From the NCBI GenBank assembly GCA_035524335.1, contig DATKPE010000058.1, positions 1 through 32,545 on the forward strand: a stretch of DNA of 32,545 bases, written 5' to 3'. The notes under the pieces were generated by a model that searched no databases, was not told the DNA's origin, and worked only from the letters and a program-made list of their open reading frames with translations. Shown piece by piece: positions 1 through 9,405 of the stretch. A program made the translations under genes and the position numbers. The DNA comes from DATKPE01 sp035524335 (GTDB lineage: Bacteria > Bacteroidota > Ignavibacteria > UBA10030 > SZUA-254). Every line of letters starts with the position of its first letter. Within the stretch, counting starts at the first letter, position 1.

Positions 1-596
1 GGGTGCCGGAGGAACCGCATCACCTCCCGCGCAGTTTTCGCCGGAAGCAGAATGGCGACGATCCCCCTGCCGTCGAGCGGCGGTACGGGAAGAAGGTTGA
101 AACAGCAGAGAAGTATATTGAGCGAGAAGAGGACGCTCAGAAACATCGCCGCGGGACCCGCAAGACCTGATTCATTAACCGCTACCGCAGTCCTGATGAA
201 CGAGACCGATTCCGGCTGGCGCAGAACTCCGGCGGCCAGTCCCCCTCTGAGTATGCCGAAGGCGAGGAAAAAAAGGAACAGATTCGCAAGCGGTCCGGCC
301 AGCGACATCGCCCCCATCCTCCGGGGATGTTCATCCGACCAGACGGGGTCGTACGGAGCGCTCGCCCAGCCGAACATCCATCCTCCCGAAAGATAGGCGA
401 CAATCGGGACGATCACCGTTCCGAACGGTTCGCGCCGGATATGCGGCAGGGGGTTCAGGCTCGCCTGGCCTCCGCGATAAGCGGTCGAATCTCCGAGCAG
501 GTGCGCGGCATAGGCGTGGGCCGCCTCGTGACAGGTGACCGAAAGAAGAAAGACGAGGTACCAGAGAACACCGTTGCCCGCAGTTTCCGCGTTCAT
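1..596 (-). CDS. Site-2 protease family (M50) membrane metallopeptidase, 3' end cut by window
   Basis: Intramembrane zinc metallopeptidase of the M50/site-2 protease family; such enzymes cleave substrates within or next to membrane helices. About 198 residues are visible, from an ATG at 596; the C-terminus lies outside the window. The HExxH motif is HEAAH at about residues 23-27, inside a hydrophobic first helix. It is followed by a conserved ASLNPLPHI segment, then AGPLANL near residue 100 and NLLPVPPLDG near residue 170, whose Asp is the usual third zinc ligand. The visible part therefore looks catalytically complete. It resembles the short M50 proteins without PDZ domains rather than RseP. 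The gene starts only 10 bases after the stop of the large Ig-repeat protein gene, so the two are probably cotranscribed. Substrate unknown; a link to secretion or surface stress is only a guess. Confidence 0.88.
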   Translation of the reverse strand, partial: MNAETAGNGVLWYLVFLLSVTCHEAAHAYAAHLLGDSTAYRGGQASLNPLPHIRREPFGTVIVPIVAYLSGGWMFGWASAPYDPVWSDEHPRRMGAMSLAGPLANLFLFFLAFGILRGGLAAGVLRQPESVSFIRTAVAVNESGLAGPAAMFLSVLFSLNILLCCFNLLPVPPLDGRGIVAILLPAKTAREVMRFLRH

Positions 597-606
597 CGTG
601 AACCGG

Positions 607-3600
607 TCAGCGGAGCAAAACTATTTTTCTGACCCCGGAAAAATGATCGCCGGGGCCATCGGCCGACACGGCATCCAGGCGGACAAAGTAGATGCCGCTT
701 CCCGCCTCGGCGCCGTTCCCCAGCTTGCCGTTCCATACGACCTGGTAGTAACCGGCGCTCCGCTCATCGTTCGCCAGTTCCGCCACGAACTGGCCGAGAG
801 TGTTGTAGACGCCAAGGCGGATCTGCGACCGGACCGGAAGATCGAAACCGACGGTGGTGCTGGGATTGAACGGATTCGGGTAATTGTCGTACAACCGGTA
901 CGCCGCCGGGGCCGATGCCTGCTTCCGGATGATCAGACTCACCGACCGGACGGACGGATCACCGATCGTGAGGCTGTCCAGCGGAGTTCTCATCCGGCGC
1001 TCGTCGGCGCCGGCGATGCGGAGCGAGAGGCGGGATGTCCCCGGGGCCGTGCGCGCGACCAGCGTCAGCGGGTAGTGTTCCGACTGCAGGAACACCGCCT
1101 GCACGACGGTCGCGGCGCCGGAATCGATATCGGCCGTCTGCGAACCCGTACTGAACCGGACGTCGAATCCCCCTCCGGGCGGGAGCGGCGGCAGACTCAG
1201 GAGTGCGCGCTCCGCGGGGCTGAAGCGATAAACGGCCGCGGTCAGCGTGGCGGATCCTCCTGCGGCGTCATGGATGATAAGCTCATGACCGGGAATGGAG
1301 CGAGTGGCGGAAAACGGAATGCGGGCTTTGCCGGGAACGCCCGACCCCGCCGGGGGAGCGAGCACGCCCGGCCCGTTGCATTTGATCCAGTATCCTCCGC
1401 CGGGTGCGATGGTATCGACCGGCTGATATCCGTTCCGGTATTCGTACAGGAGGGATCCGATCGAGGTGCCGACGCCCTGAAGCGCTCCGAAAGGGGCCGC
1501 AGAGGAAAAGGAACCGATGAGGTTCCATCCGTCCGCGACGGCGATGGAATCGTTCTGAATCGGCGGGCCGATCAGGTGGACCGCTTCGGAGGAATCGAAT
1601 CGGAGCCAGTACCCGCTCAGCGGCGCCAGGATGTCGGTCACATGATACGCTCCCCCGCCGTAGCTGAACGCGTCGCTGATCGCGGCGGGATAGATGTCGG
1701 TAATCGAATCATGCGGTCCGGCAAAGGGATCCGATACCAGATTCCAGCCGTTCAGTACGGCTACCGACGCCTCCGCAAGCGAGAGCGTATCGATCCAGAG
1801 TGTGAGTGCGGCCTGAGCGGTACATCCGATCGAATCGGTTGCCGAGACGGTAATGACACTGCTGTCGCCGGTCTGGGGAATACCGGTGAGAACCCCCTGC
1901 GGGGTAAGAGTCATCCCCGCCGGAACTACTCCGGAAACAAGATTCCACGCGACCGGCGGAAACCCGCCGGGCAGATGAAGCGATTCAGCATAGGTGATGT
2001 GGATGTTTCCCTTCGGCAGAAGAGCCGGTACCACGGAGAGGACCTGGCATGCACTGCTGATGCTGTCGTGCAGAACGGCGGTACATCCGAGTGAATCGGT
2101 CATCGTAATGTCGAAAACAAAAGTCCCTTGTCCTGTCACCGTGCCGTCGACCGATCCGCCGGCCGAGAGCGCCAGCCCCGGCGGCAGTTGTCCGGCCGAC
2201 CTGGAGAAAAGATAGGGACTTTTCCCGCCGCTCCCCGTAAAGAGAACGTGATACGGCAATCCGGCGGAGGCGCCGGAAAGAACGGTCGGAGCGATCGTCA
2301 GAACGGGACAGACGACCATCAGCGTCTCAGGCACAGCGGCGGAACAGCTGTCCGAATCGGAGACCGCGACGGTGAATATCGATGCGCCATGACTTCCGGG
2401 CCGGCCCGATATCAGGCCCGACGATGAAAGTGCGAGACCGGATGGGAGTGTCCCTCCGCTCACGGTGAATGTGTACGGCGGGGTCCCGCCCGATGCGGTC
2501 AGAAGCTGTGAGTACGATGCATTTGAAACCGCCGTCGGGAGCTGGAGAGGCTGGACCGAGATTCCCGGACAGGCCAGCATCTGGAGCGAAAAGGAACTGT
2601 TCCCGGTGCACCCGAGCGAATCGGTCGCTGTGACCGTGAAACCGAACATCCCGATCGACGAACTCTTTCCGGAGATCAGACCCGAGCCGGAGAGAGCGAT
2701 GCCCGGGGGCAACGATCCCGATGTGACCGCATAATGGTAGGGGGATGTGCCTCCTGAGGCGGAGACCTGCTGCCGATACGTCGCCGACACATATCCCGCA
2801 GGGAGAACTCCGGGGGAAAGCGATATCGGACTGCAGTTTGCATTTATTGTTATGAGCGGTCCACTGCTCGTGGCCGACTGGCCGTCCGGATTTGTTATCG
2901 TGATGGTTCTCCCGCCGCCGGCCGCATTTGCGGCGATACTCACATGGAGTGTGACGGAAGAAGGTCCTGAATAGGTGATGGAATTCACCGTCACCCCTCC
3001 CCCGTTGACGACCGCGGTGAGATGGTGCGGAAAAGCCGCACCCGGCTCGAAAAATCCCGTCCCTCCGGAGGTTGTTCCCGTGACGACGATGGAAGTATCA
3101 CTGCCGACCGCCACGATCTGCGGAACCGCCGCGGCGGGCGCAGCGGGACCCGGAGCGAGCAGTTTGGCGATCTGAACCCCGTACGAATTTGTGCTGTTGC
3201 AGAACTCCGCGATCGTCCACATGGTCATGTCGTCATCCGGATCGACGCTGACATACGAATAATCCCCCCAGCGGCGCGCCCCGGAGGTGCCGGTGTCGAA
3301 TGTCGGATTGTATGCGGTGGTGCTTGATGTGTAGAGATACGCACTCTGCATCGTTCCGGCGGCATCGCCGGACAGACGTCCGTTCGTTCCGGCATTGGCA
3401 TATTCGCTGGCTCCCGCGGTCGTAAACGCCATTGCCGCATGCCCCTGACCGGAGATCATGATGGACGGCATCCAGTACGATCGTTTTGTCCCGTCGTTCG
3501 GAAGCGACGGATCGTACACCGTCCCGGACTGTGCCAGCGACGGGGTTGCATCGATGTTCTGTATCTGATACCAGCGGATGCCATCACGCGTCCCGGAAGC

Positions 3601-4827
3601 GCCCGCCACACCGGTGTTGGACACCGCAAGATTCTGGACCGTCCAGAGAGATCCGTTCCGTATCACCGCCATGAAGCACCGGTCGTCGATGGCGTCAAGC
3701 TCTCCCTTGGTGCCGTAGGTATTCCCGAGATGCGGAACATTGAGCGGCGTGTAGGTGTTCGGGACGGTGAGCGGAATGTTGGCGGAGATGGTCGGCGATC
3801 CGCTTCCCGGATTGGTGATCCGACGAATCTGAAGAAGTCCGAAGGAGGAATTATCACAGCCGATGAAATAGCCGTAGGACGCCGTCGTATCGAAGTTATC
3901 AGCGCCCTGCGGAGTGTACGGACCGCTCCCGCCTGCGGTCGTCAGTGCGGTGAATCTGGTCGAGACGATCGGTCCCGATCCCAGAATGGAGCTTTTCTGC
4001 ACCACGTAGCCGTTTGTGCCATCATAATTTCCGCCGGAAAGTTTGAAGAGATTACAGCCGATATAGAGCGCATTCCTGTCGATCCCGAGGGTCGGATAAT
4101 CGGCGAAATCGGTCGTGCTGGCACTGATGTAGAAAAAGCTCCATACACTGGAGGATGTGATCGTGCCACTGTCGCTCACCGCGATCATGATCCTGTTCGC
4201 CTGTGTCGCCTTCCCCCCCGGAATGTCGAGCATGATAACGAACCATTTTTTCGACAGCCGATCGTAGCGGATCCTCGGATCCGAGGTGTAATTTGATGAA
4301 ACCGGGGGCGTCATCACCGACTGGAAGAAGGTATCCATATCCTTGTCGAGGACTCCGTCCGCCGTTCCTGTGCTTTTGGCGAATGTCCGGATGCGCCCGT
4401 TCACCGCGACGATATACTGCGTCGGTCCGATCGCACCCATTGCGTCCGGTGGTACCGAATAGGTTTCAGAGACCTGCGTTCCGAGAAAGGAGAGCGCAAC
4501 AAGCTGCGGGGAGTAGAGCGATCCGCCGGCCGGCGGTTTGAGCGGGGATGTCAGCGGAGGCCAGACTGCGGCCGCCGGGGAAGCCGGATTCTGCGGAAGA
4601 TGCTCGCGATCGACGTCGAATTCGAGGGAGAGCCGGATCGCCCCGGTTCCGCCCGATGGGGTAGCCGGAGAGGCCATGATCTCTGCGGTGGATTGCCGGA
4701 TGGCTGCCGGTCCGATTGTCGTCTCACCGGCGGTTTCGCCGCCACTCCCCTGACTGAACATGCTGGTGCGGCACCACAAGACACAACACAGGCATCCCGC
4801 GACAATGAACAGACCCCTATTCCGCAT
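607..4827 (-). CDS. Large secreted Ig-like repeat protein with type IX sorting domain
   Basis: A 1406-residue exported protein with no recognised enzymatic function. Residues 1 to about 26 form a signal peptide (hydrophobic core FIVAGCLCCVLW). Residues about 95-570 form a beta-rich domain with DPRIRYDRLSKKWFVI and a WGDYSYVSVDPDDD stretch, perhaps a propeller. About 575-662 looks IPT/TIG-like. About 665-1010 holds four tandem putative Ig (He_PIG-like) repeats of about 85 residues, each with SGG.SPY, LPPGLALS and DS.GC motifs and a pair of Cys that could form disulfides. About 1015-1150 holds two GWNL(V/I) units. The C-terminus (about 1310-1406) has YPNPFNPST, LGQFVAEL and SGIYFVRL, the type A Por sorting-domain pattern. 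The ATG at 4827 has GGAG four bases upstream, and a plausible promoter precedes it. Likely surface or secreted, possibly adhesive; ligand unknown. Confidence 0.9.
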   Translation of the reverse strand: MRNRGLFIVAGCLCCVLWCRTSMFSQGSGGETAGETTIGPAAIRQSTAEIMASPATPSGGTGAIRLSLEFDVDREHLPQNPASPAAAVWPPLTSPLKPPAGGSLYSPQLVALSFLGTQVSETYSVPPDAMGAIGPTQYIVAVNGRIRTFAKSTGTADGVLDKDMDTFFQSVMTPPVSSNYTSDPRIRYDRLSKKWFVIMLDIPGGKATQANRIMIAVSDSGTITSSSVWSFFYISASTTDFADYPTLGIDRNALYIGCNLFKLSGGNYDGTNGYVVQKSSILGSGPIVSTRFTALTTAGGSGPYTPQGADNFDTTASYGYFIGCDNSSFGLLQIRRITNPGSGSPTISANIPLTVPNTYTPLNVPHLGNTYGTKGELDAIDDRCFMAVIRNGSLWTVQNLAVSNTGVAGASGTRDGIRWYQIQNIDATPSLAQSGTVYDPSLPNDGTKRSYWMPSIMISGQGHAAMAFTTAGASEYANAGTNGRLSGDAAGTMQSAYLYTSSTTAYNPTFDTGTSGARRWGDYSYVSVDPDDDMTMWTIAEFCNSTNSYGVQIAKLLAPGPAAPAAAVPQIVAVGSDTSIVVTGTTSGGTGFFEPGAAFPHHLTAVVNGGGVTVNSITYSGPSSVTLHVSIAANAAGGGRTITITNPDGQSATSSGPLITINANCSPISLSPGVLPAGYVSATYRQQVSASGGTSPYHYAVTSGSLPPGIALSGSGLISGKSSSIGMFGFTVTATDSLGCTGNSSFSLQMLACPGISVQPLQLPTAVSNASYSQLLTASGGTPPYTFTVSGGTLPSGLALSSSGLISGRPGSHGASIFTVAVSDSDSCSAAVPETLMVVCPVLTIAPTVLSGASAGLPYHVLFTGSGGKSPYLFSRSAGQLPPGLALSAGGSVDGTVTGQGTFVFDITMTDSLGCTAVLHDSISSACQVLSVVPALLPKGNIHITYAESLHLPGGFPPVAWNLVSGVVPAGMTLTPQGVLTGIPQTGDSSVITVSATDSIGCTAQAALTLWIDTLSLAEASVAVLNGWNLVSDPFAGPHDSITDIYPAAISDAFSYGGGAYHVTDILAPLSGYWLRFDSSEAVHLIGPPIQNDSIAVADGWNLIGSFSSAAPFGALQGVGTSIGSLLYEYRNGYQPVDTIAPGGGYWIKCNGPGVLAPPAGSGVPGKARIPFSATRSIPGHELIIHDAAGGSATLTAAVYRFSPAERALLSLPPLPPGGGFDVRFSTGSQTADIDSGAATVVQAVFLQSEHYPLTLVARTAPGTSRLSLRIAGADERRMRTPLDSLTIGDPSVRSVSLIIRKQASAPAAYRLYDNYPNPFNPSTTVGFDLPVRSQIRLGVYNTLGQFVAELANDERSAGYYQVVWNGKLGNGAEAGSGIYFVRLDAVSADGPGDHFSGVRKIVLLR

Positions 4828-4882
4828 AATACTCCAATGATTATGGAATCAATCGGCAGTACCCTGGCACACTGTCACCGTC

Positions 4883-4911
4883 AGTATAGGGATTTACGGC
4901 GGGATTTACAA
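4883..4911 (-). promoter_or_regulatory. Candidate sigma70-like promoter for the Ig-repeat protein gene
   Basis: On the minus strand TTGTAA (4911-4906) is followed after exactly 17 bases by TATACT (4888-4883). This matches the -35 box at 4 of 6 positions and the -10 box at 5 of 6. It lies 56 bases before the ATG, inside the 111-base gap after the beta-propeller gene, so the Ig-repeat gene and the M50 gene may form their own transcription unit. Judged by eye only. Confidence 0.45.
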
Positions 4912-4938
4912 GAAAAGATTGACGGCGGGCACCGGTAC

Positions 4939-7900
4939 CTATTTCAAAAGGAGGATTTTTTCGGAGGCAACGAAGGGTGAAGCTCCGTCGAATCGTTCGG
5001 CACGCATTCTCACGAAATAGACGCCCGATGCGAGGGACCCGGCGGTAAAATTTTCGCTGTACAGACCGGCAGGCTCCTCCCTGTCGACCAGGGTCCGGAC
5101 CGCCTGACCGAGCATGTTGCAGACCTCGATACGGACACGTGATCTGACCGGAAGGGCGTAGCCTATGTTCGTCGATGGGTTGAACGGATTCGGATAGTTC
5201 CTGTCGAGACGGAATCTGGCTGGAAGAGATGCGCTTCCCGGAACTGCGTCGGTGCCGTGAAGAAGATACCCGATCGCGGTGATGACGCTCCACTGGCTTC
5301 CCTTCGTCGAGGCCGCGATGACCAGGTTCCCGGCGTGATCGATGGCCAGACCGGCAGGAGTGCATGCGAGACCCGACGACTCGCGGTACCGCGAGGACCA
5401 GAGAAGTGTGCCGTCCGGGGAGAATTTAAGCGTGATCACGCCGCTTGTGGAGCCGGGATCGGTGAACGAGGCTGTGAGATACCAATTGCCGGCCGTATCG
5501 AGCACCATTGCCGCGGGGATATTGTCCGAACCCGTATCGGCCGCGAACCTGCGGCTCCATTGGAGCGTTCCGCCCGGAGAATACTGCAGAAGAACAATCT
5601 CCGGGGTGCTGAAGGAGGCATCATAACTGATACCCGCAACATCCACGAAACCGTTCCGGTCGACGGCGATCGCCACCGGCTCGTCCCGATCGTGGGCGGG
5701 GCCGTCGTATCGCGCATCCCACAGCTTCTGCCCGCCGGAATCATACTTCACGACGGCGATGTCGTGCTCAGTGAGGGCGCCAGCGGACCAGCCGGTGACA
5801 AACAGCGATCCGGCGGAATCGCGGGCAATGGCGACCGCACGGTCATCGAGGTGGTCCGGACCGTCATACGTCACCGCCCAGCGGACGGTTCCGCCGGAGT
5901 CGAACTTGACGGTTTCCCAATTCATCGGAATCCCGCCGCCCGAGACGAGACCCGTGAGGTAGGTATTCGCTCCGGGATCCGTCACGGCCGCGGTAACGAC
6001 ATCGTTGCCCCCTCCCGGATCGTCATAGGTCGAGTTCCATCGCCGGGATCCGTCGAGCGTGTAGGAGGCAAGCGCAAAATCGTACTGCGCGCCGTTCACG
6101 AGCGTGTATCCTGCGATGCCGATGGTCTGATTCGGTGCGCAGGCGATTACGCTCGGGAAATTGATCCCGTTCGTCGGTCCGGTATAGAGCTGAATCCAGC
6201 GCACGGTCCCGTCCTGCGTATAGGCGATCGTTCCGAAGTCATAATTTGAGAGCCCCTGCTGGGTCAGACCGGTGACGACCGGTCCCCCGGTATTGTCGAC
6301 CGATATTGCAACAGGCACATTCACCTGGGAACCGCCGCCGTTGTACTGTGAGTGCCAGTGATCTCCCCCGTCCGGTCCGTACTGCATGATTTCGTAGAAC
6401 AGGCTCGCATAATCTCCCCCGCCCGTGGCCGCGATATCGGCGTTCCCGGCCGGATCGATGGCCAGATCGACCGGACTGTCGTTGCTGGTTCCCGGTCCGT
6501 CATACTCCACCGGCCAGTATTCGATGATCGGAGAGGAATACTTGAGGAATACCGCGTCGACGCCGCCGGAATCGTTCTCGCTCGTTCCGCCGAGATAGAC
6601 ATTGCCGATCGAATCGTTCATGATCCCGACGGTTCCGTCATCCAGATTCGCCTCGCCGTTGAAGCGCTGAACCCAATCCAGCCAGCCGTCGGATGTGTAC
6701 CGTATCGTGATCATGTCGTTCCCCGTCCCGACGCCAAGGCTTGTGCCGCCGACATAGACGCTTCCGAGGCGGTCGATCGTGACGCCCTGGGCGATGTCAT
6801 TGCCGTGGGTCGGCCCGTCGTACTCCGCCTCCCAGATGACGGTCCCGTTCGGATCGAATTTGATCGTGATGCAGTCGATGCCCGTTGTCTGGTGTGTGGA
6901 GACCCCGACAACCACCGGGCATCCGGTGCTGTCGATCGCAAGTCCGGTCGGCTGGTCGGAGTTCGACCCGCCCCCAGAATAGCGGGATACCCATGCCTGC
7001 GTTCCGGCGGTATCGTACTTCAGCAGAACGATATCGGTACCCGTCGGCCCGCTGTAGCTGTTTCCGACCACATACAGGGAATCGTACCGGTTCAGCAGAA
7101 CTGCCTTCGCCTGATCGATCCCCCCTCCCGTGCCGTTGTAGAATCTCACCCACCGCTGGCCGCCGAGCGAATCGAATTTCAGCAGTGCGATATCGTAGGA
7201 GCTTACCGGCCGGACAATGGTCGCGGCCACATAGCTGTTGCCGGCCCCGTCGATTGCCAGATCAACCGGATCATCATCATGATCATAGGGAAAATTGTAG
7301 CGTGACACCCAGCGGAGGGTGCCGTCGGGTTTATAGCGCAGAAGGACGATATCGTCAAGTGTCGCCGGGGAATGACTCGACCCGGTCACCAGCACATTGC
7401 CGGTGGAATCGAGCCCGATGGCCACTCCGGCATCATCCCCCGCATCCGGCCCGTCGTAAGTGCGGGTCCAGAGAAGCTCCCCCAGCGGGGAAATTTTGAC
7501 GGTCAGAATATCCAGGTTTCCGGCTGTGTTGCGGATCGAACCCGCAAGGTAGAGATCACCGTTCGGGTCGAGCACCGATCCGACCGTCCGGGCGTCGACG
7601 AGACCGGGAACGGTCAGCGCCCAGACCGGATGGGAGATATTATCCGCCTTCCTGGCAAACAGCGCGGTCCCGTCCCAGCCGCTCATGTATGAATTTCCCG
7701 ACCGGTCTGTGAGGAAGGTCCCCGGAACGGCCCGGTTCTCCCCGTTGCCGAAGACCGCCGACCAGTCGCCGCGGAGATTCGAACGGTACTTCAGGATGAG
7801 AATGTCATAATTGCGGCCGACGGCCGCACCGCAGACATAGACGTTTCCCGTATTGTCGGAGACGATGTTCGATGTATACACATCGTTTCCGCTGATATTA

Positions 7901-9348
7901 TACCGTGCCACGAACAGTTCATGTCCGGTTGAATCATATTTGATTGTCAGAAAAGAGAAGGGGTCCTGGGAACCGTATCTGGAAGTACCGGTCACATAAA
8001 TGGATCCCTCCGGGGAGACGACAAGCCCGATCGGATAATCGGACCCATGATTGGTGTTGTCGTATTTTATCTCCCACCGGATCGCGCCAGTGGTATGATC
8101 GAACCGGACCGTGAGATAATCCGGATTCGTGGAGGGAGTCAGCACACCGGTGACGATAATGTCCTCGACCGCGTTCAGCGCCACTCCGGTCAGTATTTTT
8201 TCTCCCGCGTACTGTCCGGCATAGAGAGACGTCCAGAGCTGACTGCCGTCCGGGGCATAGCGGACCAGGAGGTACTGTTTCCTCTGGCCCGATTGGTCGG
8301 ATATCCCCGCAACCGTGAGTGTATCGCCTTTGTCGGAGACGAGGCCGAAGGCCTGGTCGTTGCCCGGCGAAGCATAGAATGAATGCCAGATTTCGGATCC
8401 GGCGGCGTCATATTGCGCCGTGACGATGTCGAGATCGCCTCCCGCGCCCTGCGTGGTGCCGGTCACGGCCACCCGTGTGCAGGAACGGTTCAGGACGACC
8501 GCCGCGGGGAGATCGGTACCGTGGGCGATTCCATCGAAACGGCGGATCCACCGGAGATCCCCCGCCGGGGTGTATGCAAGAAGGACGATGTCGTAATCGG
8601 TCTGGCGTGAATAAGAGTATCCGAGGATATAACTGTTACCGACGGGGTCGACGACGATCCCGATCCCGACATTGTCGCTGTCGCTTCCTCCGCCGTTTGT
8701 GTGCATCCACTGCTGATGTCCGAGCGAATCATATTTCAGAAGAACGAGAATTCTGCCCGCGAGCGGATCGGTCTGAAAGCCGGTGACGTAGACATTTTTT
8801 GAGGAATCGACGGCGAGCGCAAACCCTTCCGCGTAGGAACCTCCGGGCGCTGTGTACCGGGCTTCCCACCGGAGAACGCCCGCCGGGGTGTACTTCAGCG
8901 TTACGATATCGCCGTCACTGTAGGTGCGGTCGCTCGATCCGGTCACGTAGAGATTACCCGAGGAATCGGCCGCCATGGCATCGGGATAATCGGCGGAGGG
9001 AATGGCATTCGATCCGTAATGCCGGACCCATGCAACGGATACGCTCTCCCGTGACGATTGCGTTGCGGTGAAATTGCCCGGGGGAAGAGACGGCGCCGTT
9101 CCGTTCCGTCCTGCCGTCGTCGGGTGATGGGCAGTGACGGATGGGCGGCTCTCGCCAGAGGGAAACGGGATGTTCCGCAGACGATAGGAGAGCGGAGAAG
9201 GGCGAACACGCGAGCGGACCAATGACCGGACGGAATCGGCAGGAGCATGCACTCCCGCCTGCGCAATCGAGACCCAGAACGTGAAACCGGTAAGTATGAA
9301 TGCGAGACGCCGTATCATCGCTCCACCCGGGGCATCCTTTCCGTTCAA
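4939..9348 (-). CDS. Giant secreted beta-propeller (SBBP-like) repeat protein with type IX sorting domain
   Basis: A 1469-residue exported protein. Residues about 100-1360 are almost entirely tandem units of about 50-54 residues; I count about 24. Each follows the pattern A..D..GN.YVTG.S, DI..LKY...G...W..RY.GP, which matches the SBBP (beta-propeller) repeat family. The C-terminus from about residue 1383 carries YPNPFNPST, LGQAVRTL and SGVYFVRM, a type IX sorting domain closely resembling that of the next gene. A hydrophobic signal segment (LAFILTGFTFWVSIAQA) lies at residues 14-30. I chose the TTG start at 9348 because GGAGGT sits seven bases upstream; an ATG at 9318 (MIRRLAF) would give a more typical signal peptide but has GGAG only two bases away. 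It follows mutL by 57 bases. Function unknown: a scaffold or binding role is inference, and no catalytic motif is visible. Confidence 0.9.
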   Translation of the reverse strand: MNGKDAPGGAMIRRLAFILTGFTFWVSIAQAGVHAPADSVRSLVRSRVRPSPLSYRLRNIPFPSGESRPSVTAHHPTTAGRNGTAPSLPPGNFTATQSSRESVSVAWVRHYGSNAIPSADYPDAMAADSSGNLYVTGSSDRTYSDGDIVTLKYTPAGVLRWEARYTAPGGSYAEGFALAVDSSKNVYVTGFQTDPLAGRILVLLKYDSLGHQQWMHTNGGGSDSDNVGIGIVVDPVGNSYILGYSYSRQTDYDIVLLAYTPAGDLRWIRRFDGIAHGTDLPAAVVLNRSCTRVAVTGTTQGAGGDLDIVTAQYDAAGSEIWHSFYASPGNDQAFGLVSDKGDTLTVAGISDQSGQRKQYLLVRYAPDGSQLWTSLYAGQYAGEKILTGVALNAVEDIIVTGVLTPSTNPDYLTVRFDHTTGAIRWEIKYDNTNHGSDYPIGLVVSPEGSIYVTGTSRYGSQDPFSFLTIKYDSTGHELFVARYNISGNDVYTSNIVSDNTGNVYVCGAAVGRNYDILILKYRSNLRGDWSAVFGNGENRAVPGTFLTDRSGNSYMSGWDGTALFARKADNISHPVWALTVPGLVDARTVGSVLDPNGDLYLAGSIRNTAGNLDILTVKISPLGELLWTRTYDGPDAGDDAGVAIGLDSTGNVLVTGSSHSPATLDDIVLLRYKPDGTLRWVSRYNFPYDHDDDPVDLAIDGAGNSYVAATIVRPVSSYDIALLKFDSLGGQRWVRFYNGTGGGIDQAKAVLLNRYDSLYVVGNSYSGPTGTDIVLLKYDTAGTQAWVSRYSGGGSNSDQPTGLAIDSTGCPVVVGVSTHQTTGIDCITIKFDPNGTVIWEAEYDGPTHGNDIAQGVTIDRLGSVYVGGTSLGVGTGNDMITIRYTSDGWLDWVQRFNGEANLDDGTVGIMNDSIGNVYLGGTSENDSGGVDAVFLKYSSPIIEYWPVEYDGPGTSNDSPVDLAIDPAGNADIAATGGGDYASLFYEIMQYGPDGGDHWHSQYNGGGSQVNVPVAISVDNTGGPVVTGLTQQGLSNYDFGTIAYTQDGTVRWIQLYTGPTNGINFPSVIACAPNQTIGIAGYTLVNGAQYDFALASYTLDGSRRWNSTYDDPGGGNDVVTAAVTDPGANTYLTGLVSGGGIPMNWETVKFDSGGTVRWAVTYDGPDHLDDRAVAIARDSAGSLFVTGWSAGALTEHDIAVVKYDSGGQKLWDARYDGPAHDRDEPVAIAVDRNGFVDVAGISYDASFSTPEIVLLQYSPGGTLQWSRRFAADTGSDNIPAAMVLDTAGNWYLTASFTDPGSTSGVITLKFSPDGTLLWSSRYRESSGLACTPAGLAIDHAGNLVIAASTKGSQWSVITAIGYLLHGTDAVPGSASLPARFRLDRNYPNPFNPSTNIGYALPVRSRVRIEVCNMLGQAVRTLVDREEPAGLYSENFTAGSLASGVYFVRMRAERFDGASPFVASEKILLLK

Positions 9349-9405
9349 GTGACCGACCTCCCTCCTTCAATATACTACTTTTCCCGGAGACGGTTTGTTC
9401 CGGAT

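Noticed and set aside
535..2094. 519-codon plus-strand open frame
   Set aside because: It lies antisense to the Ig-repeat protein gene. The product is Arg/Gly-rich with no family pattern, as expected from GC-rich antisense reading.
4939..9348. Tandem repeats as a possible CRISPR array or DNA satellite
   Set aside because: The periodicity is at protein level (about 150-160 bases) with diverged DNA and one continuous frame.
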